Below, in pieces: positions 13,136 to 24,410 of a stretch of 64,000 bases of DNA. Made by a program: the position numbers and the translations under genes. The notes under the pieces are model-generated. The model saw nothing but the letters and a program-made list of their open reading frames with translations, was not told where the DNA came from and made no database searches. Where the stretch lies: the NCBI GenBank assembly GCA_022695795.1, contig MU404077.1:124001-188000 (forward strand). The letters are read 5' to 3'. Source of the stretch: Biscogniauxia marginata. Lineage: Eukaryota > Ascomycota > Sordariomycetes > Xylariales > Xylariaceae. How positions within the stretch are numbered: position 1 is the first letter of the stretch; the number at the start of each line of letters is the position of its first letter.

Positions 13136-14488
13136 CTTGGACGATGTGTGTTTGTTTACTTGTGACTTTCCCTATAATGCGTCTTTATGATAATTCTTTC
13201 GTCTACTATAGATAGCAAACGGTGGGTTTGTGATATGATGCAATAATAGATCTCGCTACTAGCATTGAACCAGGGCTGGACCGAACAATAGGTTTAAGCA
13301 CGAACAGTATGCATTGTAGTCTACCTCGATCATTGAGCTTTGGTTTGAGACCTGGAGTTTCCCAACCCTTTATACCCCGATATACAGGAGAAGAGACGGG
13401 AGAAGGCTTTGCTGCCTCCAACTTAGACGATGCATCGTTCAAGGTTGATCTGCACCTCGAAATGCTGAATAATCCTGTGTAGTCGTGCGGGCAAGACAGA
13501 TGCATGACGTTTAGGGCGTAAGACTGTAACCTTCTTTCTAATGTAGACAGGAGGGCGCATCACCCCCGGGGAAGTTGATTGGCCGCTGTGCTGCAGCAAG
13601 CTTGAGGTTTCGTTCTAGTGCGAATGCTGGGTTATATATGTATGCACCTGATGCATCCGGGCTGAAGCTCTTAAAGAGCCGTGCATGAGCTTGATGTACT
13701 TATTCACTATGGATGATCGTGTCTCCATCCGGAGGGTGCCGGAACAGGAATTGATCAAATCACGGATCAGGAAGCAATTAATGAATAAGTATTGGAATAT
13801 ATATGGTGGACAATTGGATTCTTGATAGATTAGGTGTAACCATCGCGATGGACCATTGGATTAGGTACACAACCTTAGGTATAGAAGCTTTTATAATGGG
13901 GATCAATATCTGGATTACTAGTTGCAAGGCTTCAATACACCGGGTGTTAGAGGTAGTATATCTACCAACTTTAATTTTTACATGTAGGTAGCTTCACTAT
14001 ACCACATTAGGTAGGTACAGAGTAAGTTTGATATTGATTCCGCCAAAGTCCAATGATTTGCATACCTGGTAGGCACCTAGATAAACGATAAAAGGTTGAT
14101 GTCATCAGATGTACACTATAGAGATAAGGTATTGTATTACACTAGGTTAGATAGTTGCTTAGGCGTGTTTAGTGGGGAATTTGTCGCATAGGCCACGCTA
14201 AACGCATAAACCAACAGCCAATAGAAATGCTAAGAAAAGAAAAGAATTACACTGTCAGGGGGTCAGCCACTATTTACATACATCATATGCACTTTCTCGC
14301 CTGTCTCCAGAGAAACAAAACAATCCCCCCGATCTTGTTGTTGATTAAACATCCTCCACCCCGCGCGTCATACGTGACATCACTCTTAGCTTCCTGCGTC
14401 TCTTCAAACCGTGCTGGTCGCAATTGGAACTTGTCAACCCATTTCGCGTACTTCTCAACTTCGTCTGGAATCGACATTACTGCCCATC
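13136..14488. other. Spacer, divergent promoter region
   Basis: This gap lies between two genes transcribed away from each other, so both promoters should be here. I see AGGT blocks near 13,985-14,020 and 14,075 and no supported open frame. Nothing else stands out. Confidence 0.55.
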
Positions 14489-16698
14489 ATGTCGCCTCCG
14501 CGCCGCCGTTCAGCGCGTATTGCCTCGTCCTCCAAGGTAAGTCCTGAGTAAACAAACCCGGCAGGCAAGTGTCACGCTGCCACCACCACACCAGCCCACC
14601 CCTACCTTTGCGTGCGCGCATACAACTAACCGCGTGTTGATTCAACATAAAACAGCGACCAAAAGCATCTCCGGCACCTCAGCTGGAGTCTCTCGCCGAG
14701 CGCGACGAAGCTCCTGAAGATCAGCCTAAGCCTGCGCAAAAGCTAGCCACCATCATGTCTTCTCCCATGCACAACCCCAGAACCCCGTCGTCAGCGTCGC
14801 CCATCAAGCTGCCCATGTCTGAAATGCATCCAAGCAAGGTCCACCCCTCTATGGCTGCCCCTTCATCAGGTCTTAGGCTTGGCTTTGCCGATATCGACTA
14901 CGCTCACCCGTCCAACGAGGCGTCTGGTCTGACCCAGACCACTCCCTCGAAGACCTCGGTCCCCTCTTCTGACTTCACCTTCCGTCATGCTAGACCCAAT
15001 GGTGAAATAGGCCTAGGCCCTGAAGCCCAGAAGATGATGGCCGGCATACGCGAGGAAGCTGCCAAGATCAAGGCTGACTTGACTGCCCAGCGTGATCAGG
15101 AGCTAGAGGAGCAGGGAGAGTCTGCTGAAGGACGCAAGATCGCGAAAGCCAAGGGAAAGGCCGGTCGCTTCAGTGCTGTACACATGGCGGAATTCAAAAA
15201 GATGGATTCTATTGAAGGACATCCTTCGGCATTTCGTGCCGCCCCCGGTCGCTTCACTCCAATGAAGGCTGGCCTCAAACGAAGCCAGTCGAAGGCGAAC
15301 CTTGATGAACCTGATTCGGCCCGATCGAAGAAGAGGACCAGCGCCTCTCACCCAGTACCCAAATCTTCCGAAAAAGCACGCGAGGAACCCGAAGCTTCGT
15401 CGAAGCGAGTCCGACAGCGACTTGAAGATGACGCGTCAACACTTCGGCCCGTCTCGCGAGATGACTCGTCCATTCCCCGACCGAAGAGCAGCGGCAATGA
15501 TTCTACTCGCAGTGGCATCCCTCGATCTCACACTTCTGGTAGTCTCATGACCCCGACCAAATCGTCGCTTGCCCGTGTAGCCACTGCCAAAACGCCCACC
15601 CTTGGCTTGGTAAAGTCTCCTAGCAAGCCAGAAGTCGGCAGTCTCATCCGCTCTCCGAGCAAGGTCGATCTTGGTGGGAATCTGGTGAAATCGCCCAGCA
15701 AGAAAGCTTTTGGTGGGTTTGGTCTGATGAAGTCAGCTACTACGAACAATCTGAATCATGAGGATGGTGTTCCCACTAACGTCCAAACACCCGGTCGATT
15801 CGGTAGAGTCAAGTCGATCTTGAAGCGACAGATTGGTGGTGCACGATTCACGTCTAACATCCCCCAGTTTGCTGCATCTATCCCTAAAACACCTGCGTCA
15901 CAGAAAACTACCGGCAAGGAGCTGCCTTCTATTCCCCTGACGACTCCTGGGCGAAAGGCCGTACGCCATGTGGACTTTACGCCTGATACGAAACAGGATA
16001 CAATGACGCAGATCTCACCATCACCAGTCAAATCTAGTATTCCACGATCTCAGAGTGTTTCGAAGCTAGCTTTGGTAAACCAGCCACCCACTACCCAGAT
16101 CACGAATGACAAGGATTCCAAAGGCGAAGTCTCCTATCCTGACCTTTCAGCTTACTGCCAGAACGTCAACAAGGAAACCCCGGAAATACCTCCGGAAAAC
16201 CCTCCGGAAAATGTGCCTCAATCGGTTCCAGGCACGTTCACGTTCCGTAGCGACCATACCATTCGTTTTGATGGCACCTCGCCTAACGGCTTCGGTGTCC
16301 GAGCTGGTCAAGCCAGTGTTCGCCGCGTCCGTGAGTCGATGGCTCCCCCTCCTATGCCTGGTAGCTTCCCTGCTCCACGTTCAAAGTCGCCGAACAAGGA
16401 GAACAAGGATCCAGCCACGGTTTTGGGTATTCCTCACGGCATGTCGAACAAGAAACGCCACCGAGCTACCTGGGATGAGGAAGAAGAAGAAGGCGAGAAG
16501 CGCGTGGCCAAGAAACTGCGAAAGGAACCACCTGCTGAAGGGTACGCCGTTGTAGCCCCTCGTCTTGCGGGCCTGGAGTCTCCGTCTCCAACTAAGAAGC
16601 TCGCTGGATCTTCCCGTACTCCTAGTCCTCAGAAGAAACGGACAGGCCTGACTCTTAGTCGACTAAACATGCTCGCTCGACCTAAGATTCGGAAGTGA
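14489..16698 (+). CDS. Disordered protein with SxIP, Cdk-site and KEN motifs
   Basis: Exon 1 (14489-14536) and exon 2 (14656-16698) join in phase across a 119-bp GTAAGT...CAG intron, giving 696 residues. The ATG at 14489 is chosen because the short basic N-terminus (MSPPRRRSAR) splices cleanly into the long exon. No globular domain is seen. A short conserved-looking charged helix lies near residues 100-130. SxIP motifs occur at about 287-290, 302-305, 416-419 and 476-479, three of them followed by Arg. Three SPSK sites at about 337, 349 and 362 form a 12-13-residue repeat. A KEN box lies at about 597-599 and a basic LTLSRLNML tail at the end. SxIP peptides bind EB1-type microtubule end proteins, SPxK is the full Cdk consensus, and KEN is an APC/C degron. 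A mitotic microtubule-associated role is therefore my inference. Confidence 0.85.
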
Positions 16699-17674
16699 TA
16701 ACTGTTACTCCGGATTCAGTTTGATGTGGACAGTTGAATTCGCTAATGGTATACTACACTATGGATCATGATGTTACGTGTAGCATTGCATATATCTGCT
16801 TTCCTGGCTTGACTTTGCATAGGGAGTACCTGCGTAAAGATAGGAGCGGAAGTTTTCGTGGCCACAAGAGGCTGAAAAGGGGGTCACTGGAAAGCAGGAC
16901 ATTGACTTTTGTTGCACAACCTCTGCTGGTAATTCACCAGCGCTCTGATGTACCTCGACTTGTATCTGATTTGGAACCGATTATGGCTTCGTGTAAGACT
17001 AAACAAAATCCCGACTGGTTGGTTGGTTGGTTGGTTGGTTGGTTGATTGGCGTTTGACCAGGAGGGTTTGTGATGGAGTGATCGGCGTTGATCGCATTAC
17101 TGGCATCATTTGAAAACTTCATAGGCTCTACTTACGTAGATTGATGATGCGCTCTGCGATGTCTTGTAATCACCGAGGCATCCATGCTAATGTCGAGATA
17201 ATAAACTGAGACTCGTGTATAATGCTTCTGGTAGTTACCTACTTACCTATAACGTATTGCTCGACCTCATCTGATATTGACATGCAACGCCCTTTACTTA
17301 TATTGACTTGTATTAGACCCCAGTCACCTTCGCCTTCCTTTAGTATATAATTTGTGCTTATGGAAGTGAAGCTAGCGTTTTTCTCTTCAAGCCTATACCT
17401 CAATCCTAAGTTATCAATCATGTAGACTGGTCTCCCAAGTGCATACAGAATTATCATATCTTTACAACTACTAAACAAGCTTTCTATAGCCGTTGATCGG
17501 TCACTCGCTTTGCTCTGTAATAGAGTCTATATACCGCACTCGCTACATCTCTCATTAAAGAGGTAAATTACACAATTGTTTAACACAACGTTAATCCTTT
17601 TATATCTAAACACTATACCTACCTACGTACATTCTCAGAACCGACATCTATCATCCGGCATATACACCCCCACG
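16699..17674. other. Spacer with GGTT repeat
   Basis: About 1 kb between two plus-strand genes. It holds a GGTT tetranucleotide array at 17016-17049 and an AT-rich stretch before 17,675 that should carry the LIM-gene promoter. No supported gene. Confidence 0.55.
17016..17049. repeat. (GGTT)n tetranucleotide array
   Basis: About eight GGTT units, the last ones imperfect. A shorter GGTT run recurs at about 31193-31208. Confidence 0.85.
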
Positions 17675-19653
17675 ATGCCACCTCAGACATCACAAGCACC
17701 CCCATCGGCATCTTCGACATCAGCAGCGGCAATCCCACAATCACCACACCCCTTCTTCACCTGCACGTTCTGCTGGCACCTCTCGAGCGGGCCCCCGCGC
17801 GTCCTCGGCCGCCGCTCCGCCCGCCTCGCCTGCGACTCGTGCTACAAGGCCCTCATCGACCTGGCCATCTGCTAGGTGTGCGGCGAGGTTGTGTTCCGCG
17901 GCGACGAGGCCGTCAGCCTCGGCTGGTGCTTCTGGCACCGCGCCTGCTACGGCTGCCTGCTGTGCGGGAGCAGGCTCGTCGTCACGGGGCCGTCGGTCGC
18001 GGAGCTGTTCCGGCATTGTAGTAGTAGTAGTAGCGGTGGTGGTGGTGGTGGTGGTGATAATAATAATAATGACGGCGCGGGAATGGGTAAGGGGCGCGAG
18101 ATACAGGAGATCCCCATGTGCGGGAATTGTGTCATCTCCTGCGAGATAGACTCGTTGGACCGGAATGCGGTCGCGCAGAAGGCGCTGCGGAGGGTGGACC
18201 GGGTTGATGGGGGGTTGAGCCGGAAGAGGTGGGAGAGACAGGGGCATGGGACGGTTAGTCGGAAGGCTACGGGGGCTATCAAGAGGGTTCCTGGGAAGAT
18301 CTCGAGAGCGGTTGAGGTGAGCACTTTAGGGAATGTCTGGTATCGAGATTTTAATTAGCTGACTTCGATCAGGGGCTTTCGACACACCACCAGCAACCAC
18401 AGGTTCCGTCCCATGGCCATTCATATCACTCCCGTCTGACAGGCGACGGAACACTAAGTGTCCAGGCTGAATCGGACGAGAGCAGTTTACATTGCGTTGT
18501 CCCTCTTGACTCCACCATTTACGTCTCGATTTTCGACCCTATAGATGAACCCGCTTTTAGACCCAGCCCGACGAAGCCGATACCGAGATGGATGCAAATG
18601 CTCCCAGGCCAGCGAAGCCAGTACCGAAGACAGCAGCCGCGGCCACATTCGATCCTCGACGTACACTTCCGACCTCCATCTATGATATCAATAAAGACCC
18701 CACCGAGCTCTTCTGCACCGCGAACCTTGTGTCCGACAGCCCCAGCTCCAATCCCAGCCCCAATCTCGACGCCGCCACCTCCTCAGCGTAGAAGCCCCCT
18801 ACGTCGCCGCAAGTCCCGGGAATCCATGAGCTCCCACTACTCGGAGCAGGAGACCCCGCAGGGGTCGCAGGTCCAGTTCACCACGTTCAAGGGCCCTTCC
18901 TTCGTCGCCGACGAGCCCCTGAAGCGCCCGTTCTCGCGTGTCACCGCGCCACCACCACAAACAAGGCTGGATGACGACAACGAGGAAAGCGGCCGCACTT
19001 CTCCAGCCCCGGAGTCGCTGTCGCTGTCGCTGTCGCCTTTCGCGAAACAACATCTACGGAGCACTCCCCCACCGGACTCGCGTAGTAAATCGCCTCCTGG
19101 TTCTAACTCTAGCTCTAACTCCAACTCCAACTCCCACAACTATACCCACAACCACCATGCGCGCCAGCCCTCGCCCCTCGTGGCCACAACAGCAGCAGCA
19201 GCCGCCCGCGACGAACCCACCGGGACGACGACGATCGCCGCGGCAACCTCCTCTCCGCACCCGCCCTCCCCGCTCGCCGAGCAGGTCGCCGCCCACCTGC
19301 AGCGGTACCGCCGCCGCCACCACCACCACCGCACGCCGCCGGCCCAGTCCACCGAGTTCCTAAGCTTGTACGGACGCGCGCCTACCGGGGTCGGGACCAA
19401 CGCTGCGAGCGCGGCCGTGCCGGGGCGCGGGAGGGGCCGGGTCGCGGGCGAGGGCCGGCGCAGGGTGCGGGAGCTGGTCGGGACGGGGAGGATAAGCACG
19501 AGGACGAAGACGAGGATGGGGACGGGGACGGGGACGGGGACGGCGTCGCCTGGGGGAGGTTATGGTATGGTGGCCGATGAGCAGGGGCGCAAGAGGTCTA
19601 GCTTGCAGGCTGAGCTGAAGAGGCTGTTTGGTGGGAGTGGTGGGGGGGCTTGA
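17675..19653 (+). CDS. LIM-domain protein with in-frame TAG in the zinc finger
   Basis: Two exons, 17675-18316 and 18403-19653, fit in phase around an 86-bp GTGAGC...CAG intron with a CTGAC branch site; about 630 codons. A first CxxC pair lies at 30-33 and a second at 53-56. A LIM-type ligand series then follows: Cys66, Cys69, His88, Cys91, Cys94, Cys97, and, after a simple-repeat insertion coding Ser, Gly and Asn runs, Cys149/Cys152. Codon 67 (17873-17875), between the first two LIM cysteines, is TAG. In this family I expect Trp here (TGG), so one G-to-A change explains it. The C-terminal 400 residues are Pro/Ser-rich and low-complexity. LIM domains bind proteins, often at the actin cytoskeleton. 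The gene may be a pseudogene, carry a sequencing error, or be corrected by A-to-I RNA editing. The intron and fusion of the two halves are my reading. Confidence 0.6.
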
Positions 19654-20552
19654 GGAGGATGTGGGGGATAAAGGAGGGGATAAAGGGGGGGTTGAAGGGT
19701 TGGGGGTTTGGGGGAGGGGAATGATGGATATGGTGGACGTGGATAACTGCGTAAATATTGTATGGGCTAGAATTGTATCCTTACGACTAGAGAAGAAGAA
19801 GAAGAAAAAGAAGAAGAAATTGAAAGATCAAGGGTATATGGCTTTCTCTGTGTTGGTGATTTGTCACTTTAAGCATAAACAGGGCAGGATGAAGGTTGAA
19901 GGATCTGTTTACTTTGGAATCTTGGTGACGAATATTGAAATCAATAACATCACGGCGAATTCCTGTACTCTTGCGTATTCGAGTAATGTTTCTTTGCTAT
20001 AATATGAGGATTTAGTATTATTATTTGGGCAGGTATCTCGTAAATATTGATCGGTTACGGTATGGTATGTATTGCCGGGAAAACTCCCTTCAACTGCCCT
20101 CGAGTCCTGTCCTTTGCTTTTCCCCTTTAAAACAGACTCTAATAATAGGTAAGAATTACACAGGTCCAAGAACTAGGGCATCAAATTTGATTTAATCGGG
20201 AATTTCCAACAATATGGGGAAAAGGGGGCAGGAGAAGGAAAGGAAATATGGGTTTAACCGCTCCCCCCTGGCTAACTTTCACTTGTTCATTCATTCTCCC
20301 CTTAACAATTCTTATTCCTCCTGCCTCTCTCTCTCTCGCTTTCTCATGGCCCTAAAAAGAAAAGAAAAGAAGAGCCTATTCCAAAAGCTGAATATTAATT
20401 ACCTAAACTTAATTAGACCACCTTCCCCCATAGCCTAATTTTTTTTTGTTCTTCCTTCTTCACCCTTCATCTATGAATTTTGGTTGACAGACATCGCTGC
20501 GAAGCCAATCCCCCCAACACGCATTGATACATCTCGCGCGGAAATTTTCTCT
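19654..20552. other. Convergent spacer, no supported gene
   Basis: Downstream ends of two convergent genes face each other here. There is an AAG-rich purine run near 19790-19820 and AT-rich sequence. I see no gene. Confidence 0.55.
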
Positions 20553-21054
20553 TCACGTCGACTTGGTCTTCGTGGCGGTGCCGGCCTGGCGCGGCTGCAC
20601 GTACAGGAGGTACCCGAGGACGACGGCGGCGAGGGTGCCGAGGATGAAGAAATTGTCTGTTGTTCCCATTCCGACCCTCTCGTTAGTATTTTGCTTTTTG
20701 GTAATGAAGAGAGGAACGAGAAAATAAAAAGCAAAGGGTAAGAGAGAAAGAGAAAGAGAAAAAAAAAAGGGGGGGGGGGGGGGCAGAGTGAGGGAGGGAA
20801 AAGATTAGGGGGGCTAAAATGAGAAAGGGAAAGGGAGACGGGAGGGAGAACTTACGGATGGCGAAGCCGAGTGTACCCTCGACGAAGTGCACGAATGACT
20901 GAAAGAGGCCGATGATGGAGCTGACCACCCACTGGAACAGGCCGACGATAGAACTGAATATCCACTGGAAGAAGTGTGCTATCGTCCCGATGATACCCTG
21001 GATCAGCTCTACGACTGATTGGACGAGGTGGTTGACTCCGGAGGCGATTCCCAT
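20553..21054 (-). CDS. Small membrane protein of 11-residue amphipathic units
   Basis: Exon 1 (21054-20856) and exon 2 (20656-20553) join in phase to give exactly 100 residues plus stop. The 199-bp intron (GTAAGT...CAG) carries a long A/G homopolymer run. Residues 16-59 are four 11-residue units with Gln at the same place (Gln19, 30, 41, 52); the central pair read HFFQWIFSSIV and GLFQWVVSSII. Residues 69-86 form a likely membrane span, followed by a short basic tail. I do not recognise the family. The 11-residue period equals three helical turns, as in helices that lie on lipid surfaces, but the units are so hydrophobic that they could also insert into the membrane. Splice phase and composition make a real gene likely; the function is open. 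Confidence 0.72.
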
Positions 21055-21089
21055 GGTTTCTTTGTGTTTTACCCTCTTTCTTTTATTGC

Positions 21090-21124
<35 letters not shown>

Positions 21125-22734
21125 GGGTAGGTAAGGTAGAGTAGGGTCGTGAGCGTATCTGCTGTAGACGGACCGAGGTTTGTCGTTTAGGAGTGGGAGG
21201 GAGAAGAGAGGTGTTTATATAAACGTCCGGGTTTGGGCGTATATATAATGGATGTAATGTTAGGTTGTAAGGGTGGTCTTGGTAGAGGAGTAGAACGAGG
21301 TTGGGTAGGTTTTGTCTTTTATAGGTGAATGACGTTTCAAAGAAGCCCGCGTTATGTCTACGTAGGTAGGTATGTATGTATCTACTTGTTTTATTACTAG
21401 TCGAAAACATGGCTACACGCTTGTTATACAACCTTGATATATATATATCAATATTAGGTAAGGTAAGCATACCTTGGGCGAAGGGGGGTGCTTGTGACTT
21501 TTACTTGACTGGTTTGCTTGTTGTCTACGTCAACGATGTTGATAAATCGCGTCAAAGGTTACCGGAATGAATTTCGCCCCGTAGCAAAAGCTCCGGGGGG
21601 AGAAAAGAGAACATAAATCACAGCCTATCAGCCGACCAAACAATCAATCAATCGCATAAGCAGATAAAACGGAAGAGAATAATTACCTAGTAGACTGCCG
21701 CGAATCGCGATCGTGTTACTTTGGGGGCCTTGCTACAAAGAAGGGAGCTGAGATATAGTGACGTCACGTTTTCGTACCTGACGGGTACGTATGTGCTTGT
21801 TTTACCTTGTGACGTGACTAAGGAAGGTATATATGTAATTAGACACTGTGAGTTGTTGGTTCGCGGGGGCGTTGGGGGTCTTGCTGAAAACGGAAATGAC
21901 AGGCTATTTTCAAGCGTTCTGATTGGTCGGGCCTCGTGACATCAGCGCCCGTCGTTGGGAAATTTGGAGTTGAGGTTAGCTAGTAAGTTAGTTAGGTAAG
22001 TGTTGTTGTCGGACATGCATGGCTTTTACGCTCTGCTTCTTCTCATGTAAAAGGTCGCGACGTCATGCGACTTACTTAATTCATATAAATATCAGATCGT
22101 GTCTCCTAGTTGGGATGTCATTGAATAAGAATCTCGAACTTATGTTGCGCATTATGAAGCTGTTTTGAGTTGATATAGATGATGAATGGGCGGAATATGC
22201 TCCGACACTATTGAACGCTGAACGTGTGAGATGAGTACCATACCATTAATGATATTCTATATCGAGGTTCAAGGTCCCATTAATATAAAGTGAAGAGACC
22301 GCCCGGGATTGTGTCTATTACCCCGCTCACAGACCATGGGAGCTTTAGGTATAATTAATTATACATGAACCCGTCTTCTCGCCGGTTATGGGCATAATCC
22401 TTCACCACTTCCTATCACTGTGATAACATGAAAGTCGCCGTTACTGGTCCCACTCTGTGGGATAGAAGCTGCGACAGCTGTGAGCCCTGGCCCTCCGAGC
22501 TCCGCGACTCCCGGCTGCACATGGTGAAGTAGCGGAGCAGTGTTAGTGATGGCACTGGCAAGGGGGACGGCTGCGTGCGGGCAAGAGAGAGATAGAGAGA
22601 GGAGGAGTAATGGAGGGAAGCAGAGATACTACTGGATTTAGGTGCTACCAATCTTCTTAGGAACAAGACCCCGCGAGGTTCATCATCAGGAATTTCGAGG
22701 CCAGTTACCCTGAACACCTAGACGTTATGCTGAT
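21055..22734. other. Spacer with CTGT array
   Basis: This region should hold the promoter of the small membrane-protein gene. It contains a CTGT array at 21092-21125 and AGGT blocks near 21128 and 21361. Short open frames have no recognisable content. Confidence 0.55.
21092..21125. repeat. (CTGT)n tetranucleotide array
   Basis: About eight CTGT units, 30 to 70 bp upstream of the start codon of the minus-strand small membrane-protein gene, so within its likely 5' leader or core promoter. Confidence 0.85.
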
Positions 22735-23272
22735 CCACGACGCGCCGTGGATATTCCGTGGAGAGTTTATCCTACGTCTGGCAAGTGCATTGTCACTATT
22801 GTGTCTGTTCGTGTACGAGGTTTCATTTTCCCGATACAGACGTGTGAGCTAGGGATATGGAAAATCATACGCGGTCTGCTTGACCCCCTCGTCACGGCCA
22901 AGTCAACTTCACCAGAAGTGTCGAAGACCTATGGAGATGGGTCCCGAGGAAGAATATCGTCAAATGCGTCAGCGGTCCCGTGAATTGGAGCTAAAAGTGT
23001 ATGGATCTATCCGGAGAAGAAGATACATGCCTGGCTCACGCTGATATCCACGAGGAGATAATGAAAGACGATCCAGACATGGCTTTAGCATGCCGCTGCC
23101 AATTACTCTTCGTAGGTAGTCGCATAGCAGGCTAAGTGAAGAGAGGCCATCGAGAGACTCCGCATCAACTACTGGGAACTCGGCCCCTATGTCCGCTCAC
23201 GAACCCAATTAGACCGCACCGGCGTCAATAAGCCAGGAGGACTGATCGACTATTACCCGGAGCGCAGGTAAA
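22735..23272 (+). pseudogene. Decayed coding remnant, family unknown
   Basis: Coding-like segments can be read in more than one plus-strand frame, separated by stops. Examples are a segment containing EDLWRWVPRKNIVKCVSG near 22,925, one with HADIHEEIMKDDPDMALA near 23,050, and one with NYWELGPYVRSRTQLDRTG near 23,180. The composition is protein-like, and the run ends at a GTAAAC that could be an old splice donor. I do not recognise the family. It reads as a dead gene with several frameshifts and stops. Confidence 0.35.
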
Positions 23273-24410
23273 CCTGTGTTTCTCCAACTGGGAGGTTGAA
23301 TTAACCTTGGCTGACATGTGCCGCATAACTTTCACTACTGCCTATATTTCTATAACCATGGCGTTGGAAGGCAGCGTTGTAATGTAGAAGAGCTGGAACA
23401 AAGTCTAGAGAGTCACCCATAACAACCTGGTCGGATAACTGTCAACCATGATGCTAAGCTTCTCTTCGGCATTGACGAAAGACTTCTATAGAAAGGGATC
23501 TGGATAATAGAGATAAAGTCATGTATTATTGAGTAGGAGTTTAATACCAGTTTTCGTCGTTTATATCGGAGGTTTACGCCAGGAAATAACCAGGAGCTAG
23601 TGTCACTTTTTTGCTTTTTATTCTTTCTTCGATAACACGTGATTATCTATGTCGAATAAACAAAGCCATTGGTTTATTTTATCATAACATAGCTAAGACA
23701 TGTCCACTGAAAACCATGTCTTGGTGAAAAGAAGTTACAGAATCCGGGGTCGGGATTTCAAAATAGCTTCCTCAGACAGACGGGTGGATCTCTTCATCCG
23801 TTAACTGCACACAGAGCCCTGCTCTCGGAGTGAGCGAGATGCACTTTTGTACTTTTGCGATGGCGTTACACCGTGGCTGGCTGTATGAAGTTGCCAGCTG
23901 AAGATGATTCCTCATAGACATTGAGCCTTGAGGCGCGAAGTGTTCCAAAATCGACAAATCAGAACGCTCGGAAGGCTTCATTTCCACGCCAGCCCTTTTC
24001 GCCGCCTTCTAACCTCAGATTCGATTTGTGCACCTTTGTTTAGTGCGGTTTTCCTTTTTCCTCGTGCTCGAGACTAGACTCTTAATCATCGTCCCGGTGT
24101 TCTGGAACACATGCTTGCACGTGCCACGAAACATGCCTTCGTTCCTAGAAGCGATTGAAGGATGCGCATTAAGGCGCCTCGCAGGGTTTGATCTATCGAA
24201 TTTGGCCTCACCTTCAGCTCATAACCGATGCCTTCAAGACGGAAAAGGGGGCTTTGGTTGGGTGTCCCTGAAGCTGCCAAAATTTCTTTTATATAAAAGT
24301 AATGGGGTGCCATTACTCCCTCAGAGTACTCGTCCCTCATGACCTACGCCTATCTTCCAATTTATCTGCCCTGAAGAGATCAAGTCTCTGGATCTATCTG
24401 CCTTTTTACG
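23273..24410. other. Spacer upstream of the DUF2235 gene
   Basis: No supported gene. The sequence just above 24,411 should carry the promoter of the DUF2235 gene. Short overlapping frames on both strands show no domain. Confidence 0.55.

Noticed and set aside
17741..18247. 168-codon minus-strand frame with Thr and Ile runs
   Set aside because: Antisense shadow of the LIM gene; the runs come from the GGT/AAT microsatellites.
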